Source: JAFNAG01 sp963824985 (lineage in GTDB: Bacteria > Acidobacteriota > UBA6911). From it: a stretch of DNA of 64,000 bases. Shown one piece after another: positions 36,831 to 46,776 of this stretch. How positions within the stretch are numbered: position 1 is the first letter of the stretch; the number at the start of each line of letters is the position of its first letter. The stretch is from NCBI GenBank assembly GCA_963824985.1, contig CAWGRQ010000021.1:7408-71407 (forward strand), read 5' to 3'. The notes below the pieces were generated by a model. That model was not told the origin of the DNA, made no database searches, and saw only the letters and a program-made list of their open reading frames with translations. Both the position numbers and the translations under genes were made by a program.

Positions 36831-38348
36831 TCACCAGGTGTAGTGGACCGAGTAGGTCACGATTTGCTCCTGTCCCGGCCTCACGTCAATTCTGAATTCA
36901 ATGGTCTGGCTGTCATTTTTTGAGGAAGGACTGGATTGAGAGCCGATGTTCCACGAGCTGCCCCGATACAGATGCTCCACGACCCGCACTGCGACTGACT
37001 CCACTTTGCGATTTCTGACTTTGATTTCAAAAGACTCATCCAGCGTGCGGCGAGCCATGTCGATTCGATAATCGGTGCGCCGCCGCTCCCCGACGAGATC
37101 GAAGGCGCTCCCGGTGAATATCCGGATGGTCTCGTCGCGGGGAGTATGCCGAATGTTATTCTCACCCGTAAATTCCAGCCTGCCATCCTTGTCCCTCCGA
37201 TAGAAACGAGCCCGCCCCTGGGGCAGGGGCATACCCAGGTGATTGGCGCCGGAGTTGATGAACTCCCGCATCACCCACACCTGGGGATTCGACTGCACAC
37301 CATACTCCTGGTCCTGCCGGATGCTCATGACATTATAGCCGCGGTATCGGTCCTGTTCGATCTTGACTCCGTCATAAACATAGATCCTCTCGGAGGTCAC
37401 TCCCCCGGTGCGGATGAACTCGACCTGTTTGGTCTCCCGGTCGTGGAGAGTCACGGGTCGGGTGAGATCATAGAGATGGTAATCATCAAAGGTCCTCTCC
37501 GTGACGGGTGGAAGGCCTCCCGGGATGCCTCCGAGGGCGCCGCCCACTCTCAGAGGCGTATCCAGGCTCGCCGAGGCCTGGAGCTTGTTGATATCGCCGG
37601 CCATCAGCTTGATTTGTGCATTTTCAAATGTCTTGCCGCTTTGGTTTTCGATGGTAACCCAGCCGACCATGTCCAGCAGGTCTCCCTGTTCGGGCGCAAC
37701 GATGTTGTAATCCGCCTGCCACGTCATGCCCCCGGTGACGTAGCTCATTTCGGCCTCGAGCGGTCCTGCCTGATTGGAGGATAGTTGCCATTCGAGCGTC
37801 GGCTTGAGGATCGTGTCATCCGCCAGCGAAGGAAAGAGAGGGATTCCCGGCAGACTGAAGCGGAGCTTCCCATCGACCTCGATGATCGGCTGCCCCGATC
37901 CCCCGCGCACCATTGCGGCTTGCGCCGTGCTGTATTGCTGGCCGAACGATTGGGAAGCCGACAGATGAGGAACATATCCGCTGCGGACGATTTTCCCCGA
38001 AACCGTTGTATTCGTCAGGTCCGGCCGCTGCACCAGAAACTCGATGGTCTTGCCCTCGAACAGAGACAGCAGAAGTTCCTGGGATACGGGATCCGCCCGG
38101 TAGTTCTGCTCCAGAATCTGAATCGGACGTTTGCCGGACGGATCCCGAAGGATCACGGAATCGGGTTCCAGATGAGCTGTGACGTCCGTGAGGCGGACGC
38201 TGGTGACACCTTGCCGCAGCTGCAGCGGAATCATCTGACGCACGACAGCAAACCTCTGGTTGTAGATCGTAAGCCGGGGCACATCCCCCAGGCCCGCGCC
38301 GGTATAAAAGACGAATGCAAAAACGACGGCCGCCCATTTTGCCGACAT
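36831..38348 (-). CDS. Secreted DUF4139-domain protein
   Basis: A 505-residue exported protein with signal sequence SAKWAAVVFAFVFYTGAGLG. It starts with RLTIYNQRFAVVRQMIPLQL and contains the DUF4139 core in its second half (WQADYNIVAPEQGDLLDMVGWVTI, QSGKTFENAQIKLMAGDINK, EFINSGANHLGMPLPQGRAR, DYRIDMARRTLDESFEIKVRNRK). Beta-rich; function not known for the family. The start at 38348 has AGGAGG 7 bp upstream. No obvious operon partner: the neighbour at 38734 is separated by about 390 bp. Confidence 0.8.
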   Translation of the reverse strand: MSAKWAAVVFAFVFYTGAGLGDVPRLTIYNQRFAVVRQMIPLQLRQGVTSVRLTDVTAHLEPDSVILRDPSGKRPIQILEQNYRADPVSQELLLSLFEGKTIEFLVQRPDLTNTTVSGKIVRSGYVPHLSASQSFGQQYSTAQAAMVRGGSGQPIIEVDGKLRFSLPGIPLFPSLADDTILKPTLEWQLSSNQAGPLEAEMSYVTGGMTWQADYNIVAPEQGDLLDMVGWVTIENQSGKTFENAQIKLMAGDINKLQASASLDTPLRVGGALGGIPGGLPPVTERTFDDYHLYDLTRPVTLHDRETKQVEFIRTGGVTSERIYVYDGVKIEQDRYRGYNVMSIRQDQEYGVQSNPQVWVMREFINSGANHLGMPLPQGRARFYRRDKDGRLEFTGENNIRHTPRDETIRIFTGSAFDLVGERRRTDYRIDMARRTLDESFEIKVRNRKVESVAVRVVEHLYRGSSWNIGSQSSPSSKNDSQTIEFRIDVRPGQEQIVTYSVHYTW

Positions 38349-38733
38349 ACGATACCTCCTGGGTCGTGAACGGATTCTCGTTGATCCTATTAGACACTCC
38401 GATCGGCAGGGGGTTCCCCTCAATTTTGAATGGGAGCGGGCCATGCCGGCATTGGATCATCGCCGATATGCCGCTGTTTTGGCGCCTGCGCTCAGGTTCT
38501 CTGCTTGAGTATGGGGCGTGTGTTTTCCTACCCCACAATTCCGGACCGGCCTGAAATCCTGTCCAATTCCCTTCTGAAGGGGATAGAGGCGATATGTCTC
38601 GGTCTCCTACCCGTTGGATACAGTGGGCTTGCGGCGAGGCCCGCTTAGGTCCTGTCAGTGTAAACGTTATTCCTTGACAAGCCCTTAGCTCGGCGGGCCC
38701 CGCCCACTGGCGTCCGCTGAATATCATCAACCG
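38349..38733. other. Intergenic DNA, nothing recognised
   Basis: 385 bp upstream of the DUF4139 gene. Short inverted GC runs (GGCGGGCCCCGCCC near 38692) are present, but no gene or RNA was recognised. Confidence 0.45.
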
Positions 38734-39120
38734 CTATTTGCCGGCCTTCAGGCTCACATGGCTGTGTGGGCCGGGTGCGCCGGTGAAGTGGAACCCGTCT
38801 GTCCCCGGCGAGTGGAGTTCAGAGAGGTAATACTGATCTCCCATCTTATCAAAAACCACTCTGTCGATATCCCCCGGGGCCTGGCTGATGCGCGTGAGTA
38901 TGCTGGCCATGTAACTCTTGCCGCTCTTCGCGTTGGTTACCGTCATTATCCCCGCTTTGTCCCCAAGGTTGAAGTTGTAGGTCCCGGCAGGCAGGACTTC
39001 CTTGCCGAGGTGAAAGTCGAAATCGATGTTGGCAACTACCATCCTGGGATTCACTTGCGCGATGCTAACCCAGGAAAACGCCAATGCCAGAACCACCGCC
39101 GGCACGGCAGCTGTTCTCAT
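38734..39120 (-). CDS. Small secreted protein of the acidobacterial FDFHLG type
   Basis: A 128-residue exported protein with signal peptide RTAAVPAVVLALAFSWVSIAQ. The mature beta-rich chain opens with VVANIDFDFHLGKEVLPAGTYNF, followed by YMASILTRIS and VVFDKMGDQYYLSELHSPG. Proteins with this I-x-FDFHxGxxxLPAGxY pattern are frequent in Acidobacteria and uncharacterised. The start at 39120 follows GAGGAGGC. The long N-terminal alternative has no ribosome site. Confidence 0.7.
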   Translation of the reverse strand: MRTAAVPAVVLALAFSWVSIAQVNPRMVVANIDFDFHLGKEVLPAGTYNFNLGDKAGIMTVTNAKSGKSYMASILTRISQAPGDIDRVVFDKMGDQYYLSELHSPGTDGFHFTGAPGPHSHVSLKAGK

Positions 39121-39298
39121 ACAAGCCTCCTCATTCTTTAGCTTCTTTAGAGTTCCCACGAGCACCCGCACTCATGGGCGGCGCTTTTCGCCCTGTTTAA
39201 CTTAAGATCAATTATGGACTGAAGAGTTTCACCCGCCTGGAGGCTTTATTTTATCCCGGCAGCAGTCATCAGCACGGGTTCTGCCCGGAGCGGACCTC

Positions 39299-39844
39299 TT
39301 ACGCCGCGCTGTCTATCAGGATTTGTCGACAGACATGCAGACACTCGCCGCAGATATTCCCCGCCGGTCCCGCAAGCAGGGGTCGGTCGGCCGCCCTGCG
39401 TTTGCCACAGAAGGAGCACCGGGCTCTCGCACCCTCCCCGGCAACCGAGAGAGAGGTGTGACTCGTGGAAACGGAACCGCCGGTCATCCCCTTTTCTGCA
39501 ATGGCCACACACGCATCGCAGATGTAGATCTTCGGTCCGGCGATCAGTCTGGCGACCTGGGTTTGCGGGCGCGCGCAGAAGGTGCAGATCAAGTCGTGCT
39601 TTATGTTGCGCGATCGCCATACCCGCTGCCACCAGCTGCCGCCGGCACCGTCGACCATCTGCTGCACGCGCTGATGGCTCAACTCGAGCGCCCGGGCGAT
39701 CTCCCGTAAGGAGCCTCCACCCAAATGCAGGCGGCGGACGATCGCGTGGTACTCCGTGCGCGCCAGTTGAACCTCGCGTTCCCGGTCGGCGAGCCTGGCC
39801 CCGGCGGCACGCGCCTTTTCCAGCAGTTTTTCGTTGATGCCCAT
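39299..39844 (-). CDS. HTH protein with two ClpX-type zinc fingers
   Basis: A 181-residue protein. An N-terminal helical segment (1-40) leads into a helix-turn-helix at about 45-65 (SLREIARALELSHQRVQQMV). Two zinc-binding modules of the ClpX N-terminal kind follow: Cys 87, 90, 109, 112 (CTFCARPQTQVARLIAGP) and Cys 143, 146, 165, 168 (CSFCGKRRAADRPLLAGP). In ClpX this module dimerises and binds adaptors and substrates; no AAA+ domain is present here. The start at 39844 has GGGGGATACC upstream. It is likely a DNA-binding regulator, perhaps autoregulated through the TAGAC palindrome just upstream. Confidence 0.75.
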   Translation of the reverse strand: MGINEKLLEKARAAGARLADREREVQLARTEYHAIVRRLHLGGGSLREIARALELSHQRVQQMVDGAGGSWWQRVWRSRNIKHDLICTFCARPQTQVARLIAGPKIYICDACVAIAEKGMTGGSVSTSHTSLSVAGEGARARCSFCGKRRAADRPLLAGPAGNICGECLHVCRQILIDSAA

Positions 39845-39870
39845 GGTATCCCCCATTCGGCTATAGTTAA

Positions 39871-39898
39871 TAGACATATTAGTCTATCAAGTATAGAC
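39871..39898. promoter_or_regulatory. TAGAC inverted repeat upstream of the zinc-finger HTH gene
   Basis: TAGAC-ATATTA-GTCTA at 39871-39886 is an inverted repeat with a 6-base spacer; a further TAGAC follows at 39894-39898. It lies 27-54 bp upstream of the start at 39844 (minus strand) in AT-rich DNA, where an operator for that protein would be expected. Confidence 0.45.
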
Positions 39899-39923
39899 AA
39901 TCAAGGATCATCCAGGACCAAAA

Positions 39924-40245
39924 TTATTCGTAGCGCACCGCGCTGATGGGATCGAGGCGAGAGGCACGTCGCGCCGGGATGTAACAGGCCAGGAGTGCTA
40001 CTCCGGTGAGGATCAGAGAGACGGCGGCGAACGTCGCCAGGTCCATCGGCCCCACACCAAATAACAGACCCGACATCCACCGCGTCAGGACGAGGGCGCC
40101 CGCCAAACCGAAGGCCACGCCGGTCAAAGCCATCCGAATCCCCCGTCCTGCAACCAGCATGAGCACATCATGCCGTTGTGCACCGAGCGCCATGCGAATA
40201 CCTATCTCGTGGGTCCGCTGAAGGTATTGGCCGTGCCCCGATTGT
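39924..40245 (-). pseudogene. C-terminal fragment of an ADOP/MacB-like permease
   Basis: About 105 residues: QRTHEIGIRMALGAQRHDVL, LTGVAFGLAGALVLTRWMSGLLFG and YIPARRASRLDPISAVRYE. It closely resembles the end of the full permease at 31020-33546. An in-frame stop lies just upstream at about 40245 and no further permease homology follows. An IS4-type transposase remnant begins 20 bp away. Confidence 0.8.
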
Positions 40246-40266
40246 CATTGTCCAGCAGCCCCCGTG

Positions 40267-40430
40267 CTAGCCCGCTTTTCTCACCAGATTAAAGTGCATG
40301 GCGACGAACGGCACCCAGTTCGCAAGGCCCCTGGCGGAGTAGCCGGACCGGTATTTATTCACTGCCTGCTCAAACATAATGCAAGGGAACAGTTGCAGCG
40401 GCGGAGAGAAGATGCTAGAAAATCTCTGTA
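40267..40430 (-). pseudogene. N-terminal (DUF4372) fragment of an IS4-family transposase
   Basis: RFSSIFSPPLQLFPCIMFEQ, VNKYRSGYSARGLANWVPFVAM and a premature end match the DUF4372 region that opens many IS4/IS5-group transposases (pattern LFPRxxFEQxVxKY, GFxxWxQFVAMLF). The catalytic DDE part is missing. It adjoins the truncated permease and probably reflects the insertion that broke it. Confidence 0.65.
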
Positions 40431-40617
40431 CGGCCGAGCTTCCTTGATCAAGAGATTTCTTGCCAAAAAACAATTTTGCCAGGTCGGGCTCGGCCGGGCA
40501 CATCACCTTTCCTAATCAGATAACGTCATCAATTCACGATTTTCTAAAATTCAGTTTTGGACAAGAGCGAAGGACGGGAACGCTGGAAATCCTGATGGGC
40601 ATTGAAGGGGACATATC

Positions 40618-42908
40618 ATGATCGACACTTCTACGGACGTTTCGAGTCTCTCTCCGTGGTGGAAACACGCGGCGATCCTGGTGATGATTGTTGGTTTTTC
40701 GGTTCTGTCCTTGGTTACGGTCCTGACCTACACAAACGCTCCGCCCATCCCCGAGAGGGTTACAGATGTAACGGGAACCGTGGTTTTTACAGGAGCCGAC
40801 ATTCAAAAAGGCCAGGAGGTCTTCCTCAAGTATGGTCTTATGGAGCACGGGAGCCTGTGGGGCCACGGGGCTTATCTGGGTCCTGATTACAGCGCGGAGT
40901 ATCTGCACAGACTCAGCGAGGTAACCCGGGACGGGATGGCAATCGAGAAGTACGGCAAGCCGTTTGCGCAGCTCTCGCCGGACGAGCAGAGCGTCGCATC
41001 AGCGCGGACGGTAACAGGTGCTCAAGGAAAACCGGTACGATGCAGCCTCGCGAACGCTCCGGCTCTCGTCAGGCGAGGTGGATGCCTATCGCACCCAGCT
41101 CTCCGAATGGAGCGAGTACTTCAGCAGGAAGGATGCCGCTCCCGGGCTGCCGGACCAACTATATTCAGAATCCCGCGGAGATCAAAGCTCTGACCGCTTA
41201 CTTCGCCTGGGCAGCCTGGGCCACGACGGCGAATCGCCCGGGGAAGAATTATTCGTACACCAACAACTGGCCCTACGAGCCCATCGCGGGAAACCGTCCT
41301 TCCACCGAAACCTATGTCTGGAGCGCCTTGAGTCTCATCACCCTCCTGTCAGGGCTTGGTTTGATCCTCTTCGTCGTCGGCAAGTTCGACTACCTGGGTT
41401 GGAAGGGCGAGGGCGGCGGCATCCATATCATGCACTCTGCGCCCCCCGCTCTGAAGCTCACGCCCAGTCAGTGGGCTACCGGGGCGTTTTTCGGCATCGT
41501 GGCGCTCTTGTTCCTGGCGCAGGCATTCCTGGGAGGCGTGCTCGCCCACTACCGTGTGGAGCCGGGCGCCTTTTACGGATTCGACATAGCCCGCGTGCTG
41601 CCCTACACCCTGGCGCGCACCTGGCACCTCCAACTCGCTATCTTCTGGATCGCGACGGCCTGGGTGGGCGGCGGCCTTTTCCTGGCTGCGTGGGTTGGCG
41701 GCGGGGATCCCAGGGGCCAGATGACCGGCGTTTACGCACTCCTCGGGGCGCTGGTGGTGGTCGTCGTCGGCAGCCTTGTCGGCGAGTCCCTCGGCATCAA
41801 CGACAAGCTGGGACAGCTCTGGTTCTGGTTCGGCCACCAGGGTTCCGAGTACCTGGACCTCGGGCGGTTCTGGCAGTTCCTGCTGGCGGTCGGGCTCCTC
41901 TTCTGGCTGTTTCTGATGTTTCGGGCGCTGAAGCCTGCCATCAAGAGCCCCGGCATGCGTGCACTGTCCTCACTCTTTCTGTACGCGGCCGTGGCGATCC
42001 CTGTCTTCTACCTGCCCGCCCTTTTCTACGGCCCCCACACCAACTTCGCGGTTATCGACAACTGGCGCTTCTGGATCATTCACCTTTGGGTGGAAGGATT
42101 CTTCGAACTCTTCGCGACGGTGCTGGTGGCCATCATGTTCCACCAGATGGGTGTGGTCAGCACCAAGACCGCAACGCGCCTGATTTACCTGGACGCGATC
42201 CTGTACCTCAGCGGCGGGATCATCGGCACGGGACACCATTGGTATTTCACGGGACAGGGAACGCTCAACATGGGCCTGGCGGCATGCTTCTCCGCCATGG
42301 AGGTTGTGCCTCTCACGCTTCTGACGCTGGACGCCTGGGACTTCATCAAGCTGAGGAAGGCGCAGTGTTCCACGTGCGGCCACGATCTCGCCTGGGGCCA
42401 GAAGTGGGCCATTTATTTCCTCATGGCTGTGGGTGTATGGAACTTCGTCGGCGCAGGCATCCTCGGTTTCCTGATCAACCTGCCGATCGTGTCCTACTTC
42501 GAGGTGGGCACGACGCTCACCCCCAATCACGGCCACGCCGCACTATTTGGCGTCTTTGGGATGTTGGCCCTGGCGGTCCTGGTCTTCTGCTTGAGGGCCA
42601 TGCAATCCGACGCCACTTGGAAGGGGACGGAGAAGTTCATCCGGGTGGGCTTCTGGGGTCTTAATGTGGGCCTCGCGCTCATGATCATCCTGGATCTGTT
42701 CCCCGGCGGAGTAATCCAGCTCTGGGATTCCATCGCCAATGGTTACTGGCACGCACGCCGCCTGACCTTCCTGATGAGCGGCACCTACCATAAGCTGGAA
42801 TGGCTGCGCATGGTGGGGGATATGGTATTCCTCTTGGCCGGCGCCTTGCCAATAGCGCTCGGCGCGTTGCGAAGTGTGTGGAAAAGGGATCTCTCTCCCA
42901 CGGAATGA
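40618..42908 (+). pseudogene. norZ: Quinol-dependent nitric oxide reductase (qNor), two frameshifts
   Basis: A single-chain NorB-type heme-copper-family enzyme that reduces NO to N2O with quinol in the inner membrane. Frame 1 from 40618 gives the first helix and the FTGADIQKGQEVFLKYGLME and HGAYLGPDYSAEYLHR motifs of the qNor extension. At about 41025 the homology moves one frame (NRYDAASRTLRLSSGEVDAY) and at about 41150 one more (NYIQNPAEIKALTAYFAWAA), continuing intact to 42908 through WHLQLAIFWIATAWVGGGLF, HLWVEGFFELFATVLVAIMF and TGHHWYFTGQG. Total about 760 residues, normal for qNor. The two shifts go the same way, each consistent with one extra base. GAAGGGGA precedes the start. Confidence 0.85.
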
Positions 42909-42985
42909 AACATCCCGCGGGTAAATTACGAGACATGCCCGGATCCGCCGCCGCAGCTGAGAGTTGGCGAGAAGTGCCGGCCAGG

Positions 42986-44254
42986 TCAGGCCAGGAAGAA
43001 AAGCGGCACGAGACCCATGACGGCCAGGAGGATAAGTGCGACGAGGCTCTGGCGCCCTGTGGGCCGGTCGGCAAAGGAGAAGGCGTAAATCCCCTTGATC
43101 ACGTTGTTGCTGGCGGCGGCGATAAGAATGCTTGCGGAGGCCATTACAAGGGGCCCGGAGGTTCCCGCGGACGCCGTCATACTGAGGATGAAAGGATCCA
43201 CATCGGTCAGGCCCATCAGAGCCGCCAGAGTGTAAACGCCGATTCGCCCGAAGTAAGCTACCGCGAGGTGGGTGATAATGGAGGCGGCCAGGAAAATAAT
43301 TGCGAACAGGAGCGCGGTCCGGATTTCGAGAGGATTCTTGGCCTGGTATTGCCGCTTCACATCGCTGCCTGCCGTGTCCGGAAGGCGAGACCAGAGCCAC
43401 CCACCCAACAGGGCGAAGGCCGCCAAATACAGGAACGCCGGCAGCAACCTCGAGGCGAGCACCCGATTGAAGAGGCCCACCAAAATGGCGAGGCGCAGAT
43501 ACATGACGCCCGAGGCGACCAGTATGCACCCGGAAAACAGATGGGGACGGTTCTCGGCAGTGGCGCGCTTGGCCAGGACCACCGTCATGACTGTGGAAGA
43601 GTAGGCTCCACCAAGGATCGCCGCGACCAGGATACCACCTTTTTGCTTCGTGGCCTTTTGGAGGACATAACTGGAGTAAGAGACCGTGCTGACCGCAGCC
43701 ACCACGAGCCAGGTTTTGAAGGGATTCAGCTTGAAGATCGTGAATTCGGCATTGGGCACCGCAGGCAAAACAATCGCGGTGAGGAGCAGGAACTTCGTAA
43801 AGGTAAAGATCTCCTCTGATGGTATCCGCTCGGCCAGGGTTTCGAGCGCCACCTTGAGCTCCAGGAGGAACATGCTGATCACGACCAGCGTCGATGCGAT
43901 CCAGAAGTACTCCCGGTAAATCAGGGCGCCCACGACATAGATGGTGAGCCCCATTAACTCCGTGGTCAGCCCGGCGGTCTCTGCGCCGGCGAGCTTGTGG
44001 CTATAGGAGATAATGAGGAAGCTGCCCACCACGGCGAGGCCCGCCGCAAGCGGCCACTGCTGATCACCAGAAAGCAGAGCCAAGCCATAGCCCAGCAGTC
44101 CGATGATGGGAAATGTCCGGACACCGCCGAATGCGTAGTGCGCCTTGTGGGATTTGTGCTCCTCCCTCTCGATGCCGATCAGGAATGAGAGGAACAGTAC
44201 CAGGAGGATTTTGAGGCCTTCGGCCGGCAGAAATTGTGCCAATTCATTGAACAA
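42986..44254 (-). CDS. MgtC/SapB-family membrane protein with DUF4010
   Basis: A 422-residue polytopic protein. The N-terminal MgtC-like part has ILLVLFLSFLIGIEREEHKS and AFGGVRTFPIIGLLGYGLAL with the conserved Arg/Glu and the FGGVRTF motif. The rest is DUF4010 (ATKQKGGILVAAILGGAYSS, ALMGLTDVDPFILSMTASAG), giving about 11-12 helices. Transport is likely, but no substrate is established for this fusion. It converges with the NO reductase gene (77 bp between stops). Confidence 0.8.
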   Translation of the reverse strand: MFNELAQFLPAEGLKILLVLFLSFLIGIEREEHKSHKAHYAFGGVRTFPIIGLLGYGLALLSGDQQWPLAAGLAVVGSFLIISYSHKLAGAETAGLTTELMGLTIYVVGALIYREYFWIASTLVVISMFLLELKVALETLAERIPSEEIFTFTKFLLLTAIVLPAVPNAEFTIFKLNPFKTWLVVAAVSTVSYSSYVLQKATKQKGGILVAAILGGAYSSTVMTVVLAKRATAENRPHLFSGCILVASGVMYLRLAILVGLFNRVLASRLLPAFLYLAAFALLGGWLWSRLPDTAGSDVKRQYQAKNPLEIRTALLFAIIFLAASIITHLAVAYFGRIGVYTLAALMGLTDVDPFILSMTASAGTSGPLVMASASILIAAASNNVIKGIYAFSFADRPTGRQSLVALILLAVMGLVPLFFLA

Positions 44255-44736
44255 ATCGAAATCCTCTGAAAGGCCCCGGCATTATTCGAACCGCGGAGGG
44301 GAAAGACGAGCCGCGTTTCCGATCGAGGTCCACGCCAAGGCGCCCGCTCGTCTGCCCTCCTCCCGGGTCCTCTGAAGGTGCATACCTGGATTCCCCAGGT
44401 CTGTATGCTGCCTTCCCCCCCTCTCGAAATCAGAGCTGTGAGGGGCTCTGGCAGGATTCTACGCCCGGAAAGGGGTGGAGCGGTAAACAAATTCCTTTAT
44501 CCTTTTGGGCATTGACATTGCCTTAACAGCAGGCTGACAATGCACTCATCGCTGTGGTCTCGTTTGAGATTCCAACCCAATCGAAGGTGTAAGCGGGTAA
44601 CCCTGCAGGGACCGCGTAAACCCGTTCGCAGATTTTGTAAATTGTGTGTAAAAGGCCTGCGGGGCAGGTTGCAGCCGCACGCGGCCGAGACTAGCATAAC
44701 GGGCAGAATCACCCGACGAGTCGTAATTGCGGGTTT
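44255..44736. other. Intergenic region with imperfect palindrome
   Basis: About 480 bp between divergent genes. An imperfect hairpin, GCATACCTGG-attc-CCAGGTCTGTATGC, lies at about 44380-44409. The rest contains GC-rich DNA and then a stretch without coding signals. No known riboswitch could be recognised. Confidence 0.4.
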
Positions 44737-46776
44737 GTGGTACACGAGTTGCCGAAGCCGGGAGAAACCGTGATCCGAGATTGTTTGAAGCGCGCCAAGG
44801 TGCGGCTGAAAGTCGTGCTCATCAAGCCCTCCAAGTACGACGATGAGGGGTATGTCATTCGCCACTTTCGCGGCATCCTCCCAAGCAACACCCTGGCCTG
44901 CCTCTACAGCCTGACTGAGGACCTCGAGAGCCGCAAATCCCTCGGCGAGAACATCAGGATCGAGGCAACCGTCCTTGACGACGCGGTCCAGAAGATTCCG
45001 GTGGATCGAATCATCCGCTCTCATCACCCCCCTGCGCATCACACTCTTGTTGCACTTGTGGGAGTTCAATCCAATCAGTTCCCTCGTGCTGCCGATCTTG
45101 CCCGGCGTTTCCGGGAGGGCGGCCTGCAGGTCCTCATTGGCGGGTTTCATGTCAGCGGCTCGCTCTCGCTTTCCGGGGAGGTCACGGCGGAGATCCAGGA
45201 GTTGATCGATCTCGGGGTCTCGGTTGTGAAGGGAGAAGTGGAGGAAACCTGGGGGGAGATTCTGCAGGACGCCCTGCACGACCGTTTGCGGCCGATCTAC
45301 GATTTCCTGGAAAACAAGCCTGACCTTTACAGCAAGCCAGTCCCGAGGATCCATCGCAAATACTTCAAGCGCTTCATCCTGGCAAATGAGGGCACGATCG
45401 ATTGCGGGCGGGGTTGTCCATTCAACTGCAGCTTCTGCACCGTCATCAGCGTACAGGGACGGAAAATGCGCTTTCGCTCGGTGGAGATGCTGGCAGAGGC
45501 CATACGTCGGAATTACCATCATCACCGCATCGATTTTTATTTCTTTACTGACGACAACTTTGCGCGCAATGCCTTATGGCGAGAGATATTCGAGATGTTG
45601 ATCCGCTTGCGGACCGAAGAGCGCATCCGAATCCGATTCTCTTGCCAGGTGGACACCCAGGCCTACAAGATTCAAGACTTTGTGAATCTGGCCGGTCGGG
45701 CAGGCTGCATTCAGGTATTCATCGGTATGGAGAGCATTAATCCGAAGAATCTTGCGGCCGCGGGCAAGGCGCAAAACCACGTTCAGGACTATGAAGAAAT
45801 GGTTTCGACCTGGCACGGCGCGAAGATCGCGACGCATGTCGCCTACATCATTGGTTTTCCATTCGATACGCCGCAATCAATCCAGGAAGATGTCGAGCGC
45901 CTGCAGCGGGAGCTTCGGGCGGAGCAGGCGTCCTTTTTCATGCTTATGCCCCTTCCAGGATCCCGAGATCACATGCACATGGTCCGCAACGGTGAGTATA
46001 TGGACCCGGATCTCAACAAATACGACGCGGCCCACGAAACCATGCGGCACCCCAACTTCGAACCTGGAGAGTGGTACCTGGCCTACAGGGAGGCCTGGAA
46101 AAACTTTTACACCTTCGATTACATGCGCGAGATACTGAGCCATGCCCATCCGGAAAATTACTGGGACATCTTCAGGAATTTCATATGGTATAAGAATTCG
46201 GCCCTGATTGAACGTGGACATCCGATGATCCACGGCTTCTTTCGCCTGAAGGAGCGCGGGGACCGACGTCCCGGATACGCCGTGGAATCCCGCCTCCGGC
46301 ACTGCCTGCGCCGGTTCCGTGAGTTGCGCAGCCTGGCCCGGGACTGGACCTCGCTTCTGCTCGAAATGGAAGAACTCTGGCTGCAGACGCGCCCCCGCAG
46401 TGCTGGAGAACTGCGTCTCATGGCGGAGCTGAAACGGGGGCGGGAAGAAGCAAACCGCAGCCTCCGATCCGCGGAGTTGCAGATTGCCCACATCCGGGCG
46501 CGAATTCATTTTCCGAAACTGCGTGTCCCCTCTCGACTGACGCTGGCGTTCCGAGACTTCAATCTCGGCCTCGCAATGAGGGTTACATACTCACGAGCGG
46601 ATCTGCAGAAATTCTGGAACAAAACCTGGCGAAGCTGGCGGCAGGGCCGAATCCTTTTGATACGCCCCCACAAAGTTGTCCTCAGCTTCCTTAGGGACGT
46701 CCAACTGCTGTTCCTGTTTGTCATCGCGCTGGTGCGCGCCGAAACGTACATTCAACCAGGACAGAGCCAATCCTGA
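44737..46776 (+). CDS. B12-binding-domain radical SAM protein
   Basis: A 679-residue radical SAM enzyme. Residues about 20-200 form a cobalamin-binding-like Rossmann domain (LVALVGVQSNQFPRAADLAR, LQVLIGGFHVSG). The [4Fe-4S] ligands C227, C231 and C234 lie in GCPFNCSFC, with an extra C223 just before. The barrel continues with YFFTDDNFARN and QVFIGMESINPKNLAAAGK. After about 460 residues there is a helical, Arg-rich C-terminal region and a last hydrophobic segment (VQLLFLFVIALVRA), hinting at membrane contact. The GTG start at 44737 is uncertain; GTG 44770 is possible. Reaction and substrate are unknown; related proteins act on lipids or hopanoids. Confidence 0.75.
   Translation: MVHELPKPGETVIRDCLKRAKVRLKVVLIKPSKYDDEGYVIRHFRGILPSNTLACLYSLTEDLESRKSLGENIRIEATVLDDAVQKIPVDRIIRSHHPPAHHTLVALVGVQSNQFPRAADLARRFREGGLQVLIGGFHVSGSLSLSGEVTAEIQELIDLGVSVVKGEVEETWGEILQDALHDRLRPIYDFLENKPDLYSKPVPRIHRKYFKRFILANEGTIDCGRGCPFNCSFCTVISVQGRKMRFRSVEMLAEAIRRNYHHHRIDFYFFTDDNFARNALWREIFEMLIRLRTEERIRIRFSCQVDTQAYKIQDFVNLAGRAGCIQVFIGMESINPKNLAAAGKAQNHVQDYEEMVSTWHGAKIATHVAYIIGFPFDTPQSIQEDVERLQRELRAEQASFFMLMPLPGSRDHMHMVRNGEYMDPDLNKYDAAHETMRHPNFEPGEWYLAYREAWKNFYTFDYMREILSHAHPENYWDIFRNFIWYKNSALIERGHPMIHGFFRLKERGDRRPGYAVESRLRHCLRRFRELRSLARDWTSLLLEMEELWLQTRPRSAGELRLMAELKRGREEANRSLRSAELQIAHIRARIHFPKLRVPSRLTLAFRDFNLGLAMRVTYSRADLQKFWNKTWRSWRQGRILLIRPHKVVLSFLRDVQLLFLFVIALVRAETYIQPGQSQS

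Noticed and set aside
44380..44409. Magnesium riboswitch or other leader RNA upstream of the MgtC-like gene.
   Set aside because: Only one imperfect hairpin is visible; no conserved riboswitch core could be recognised.
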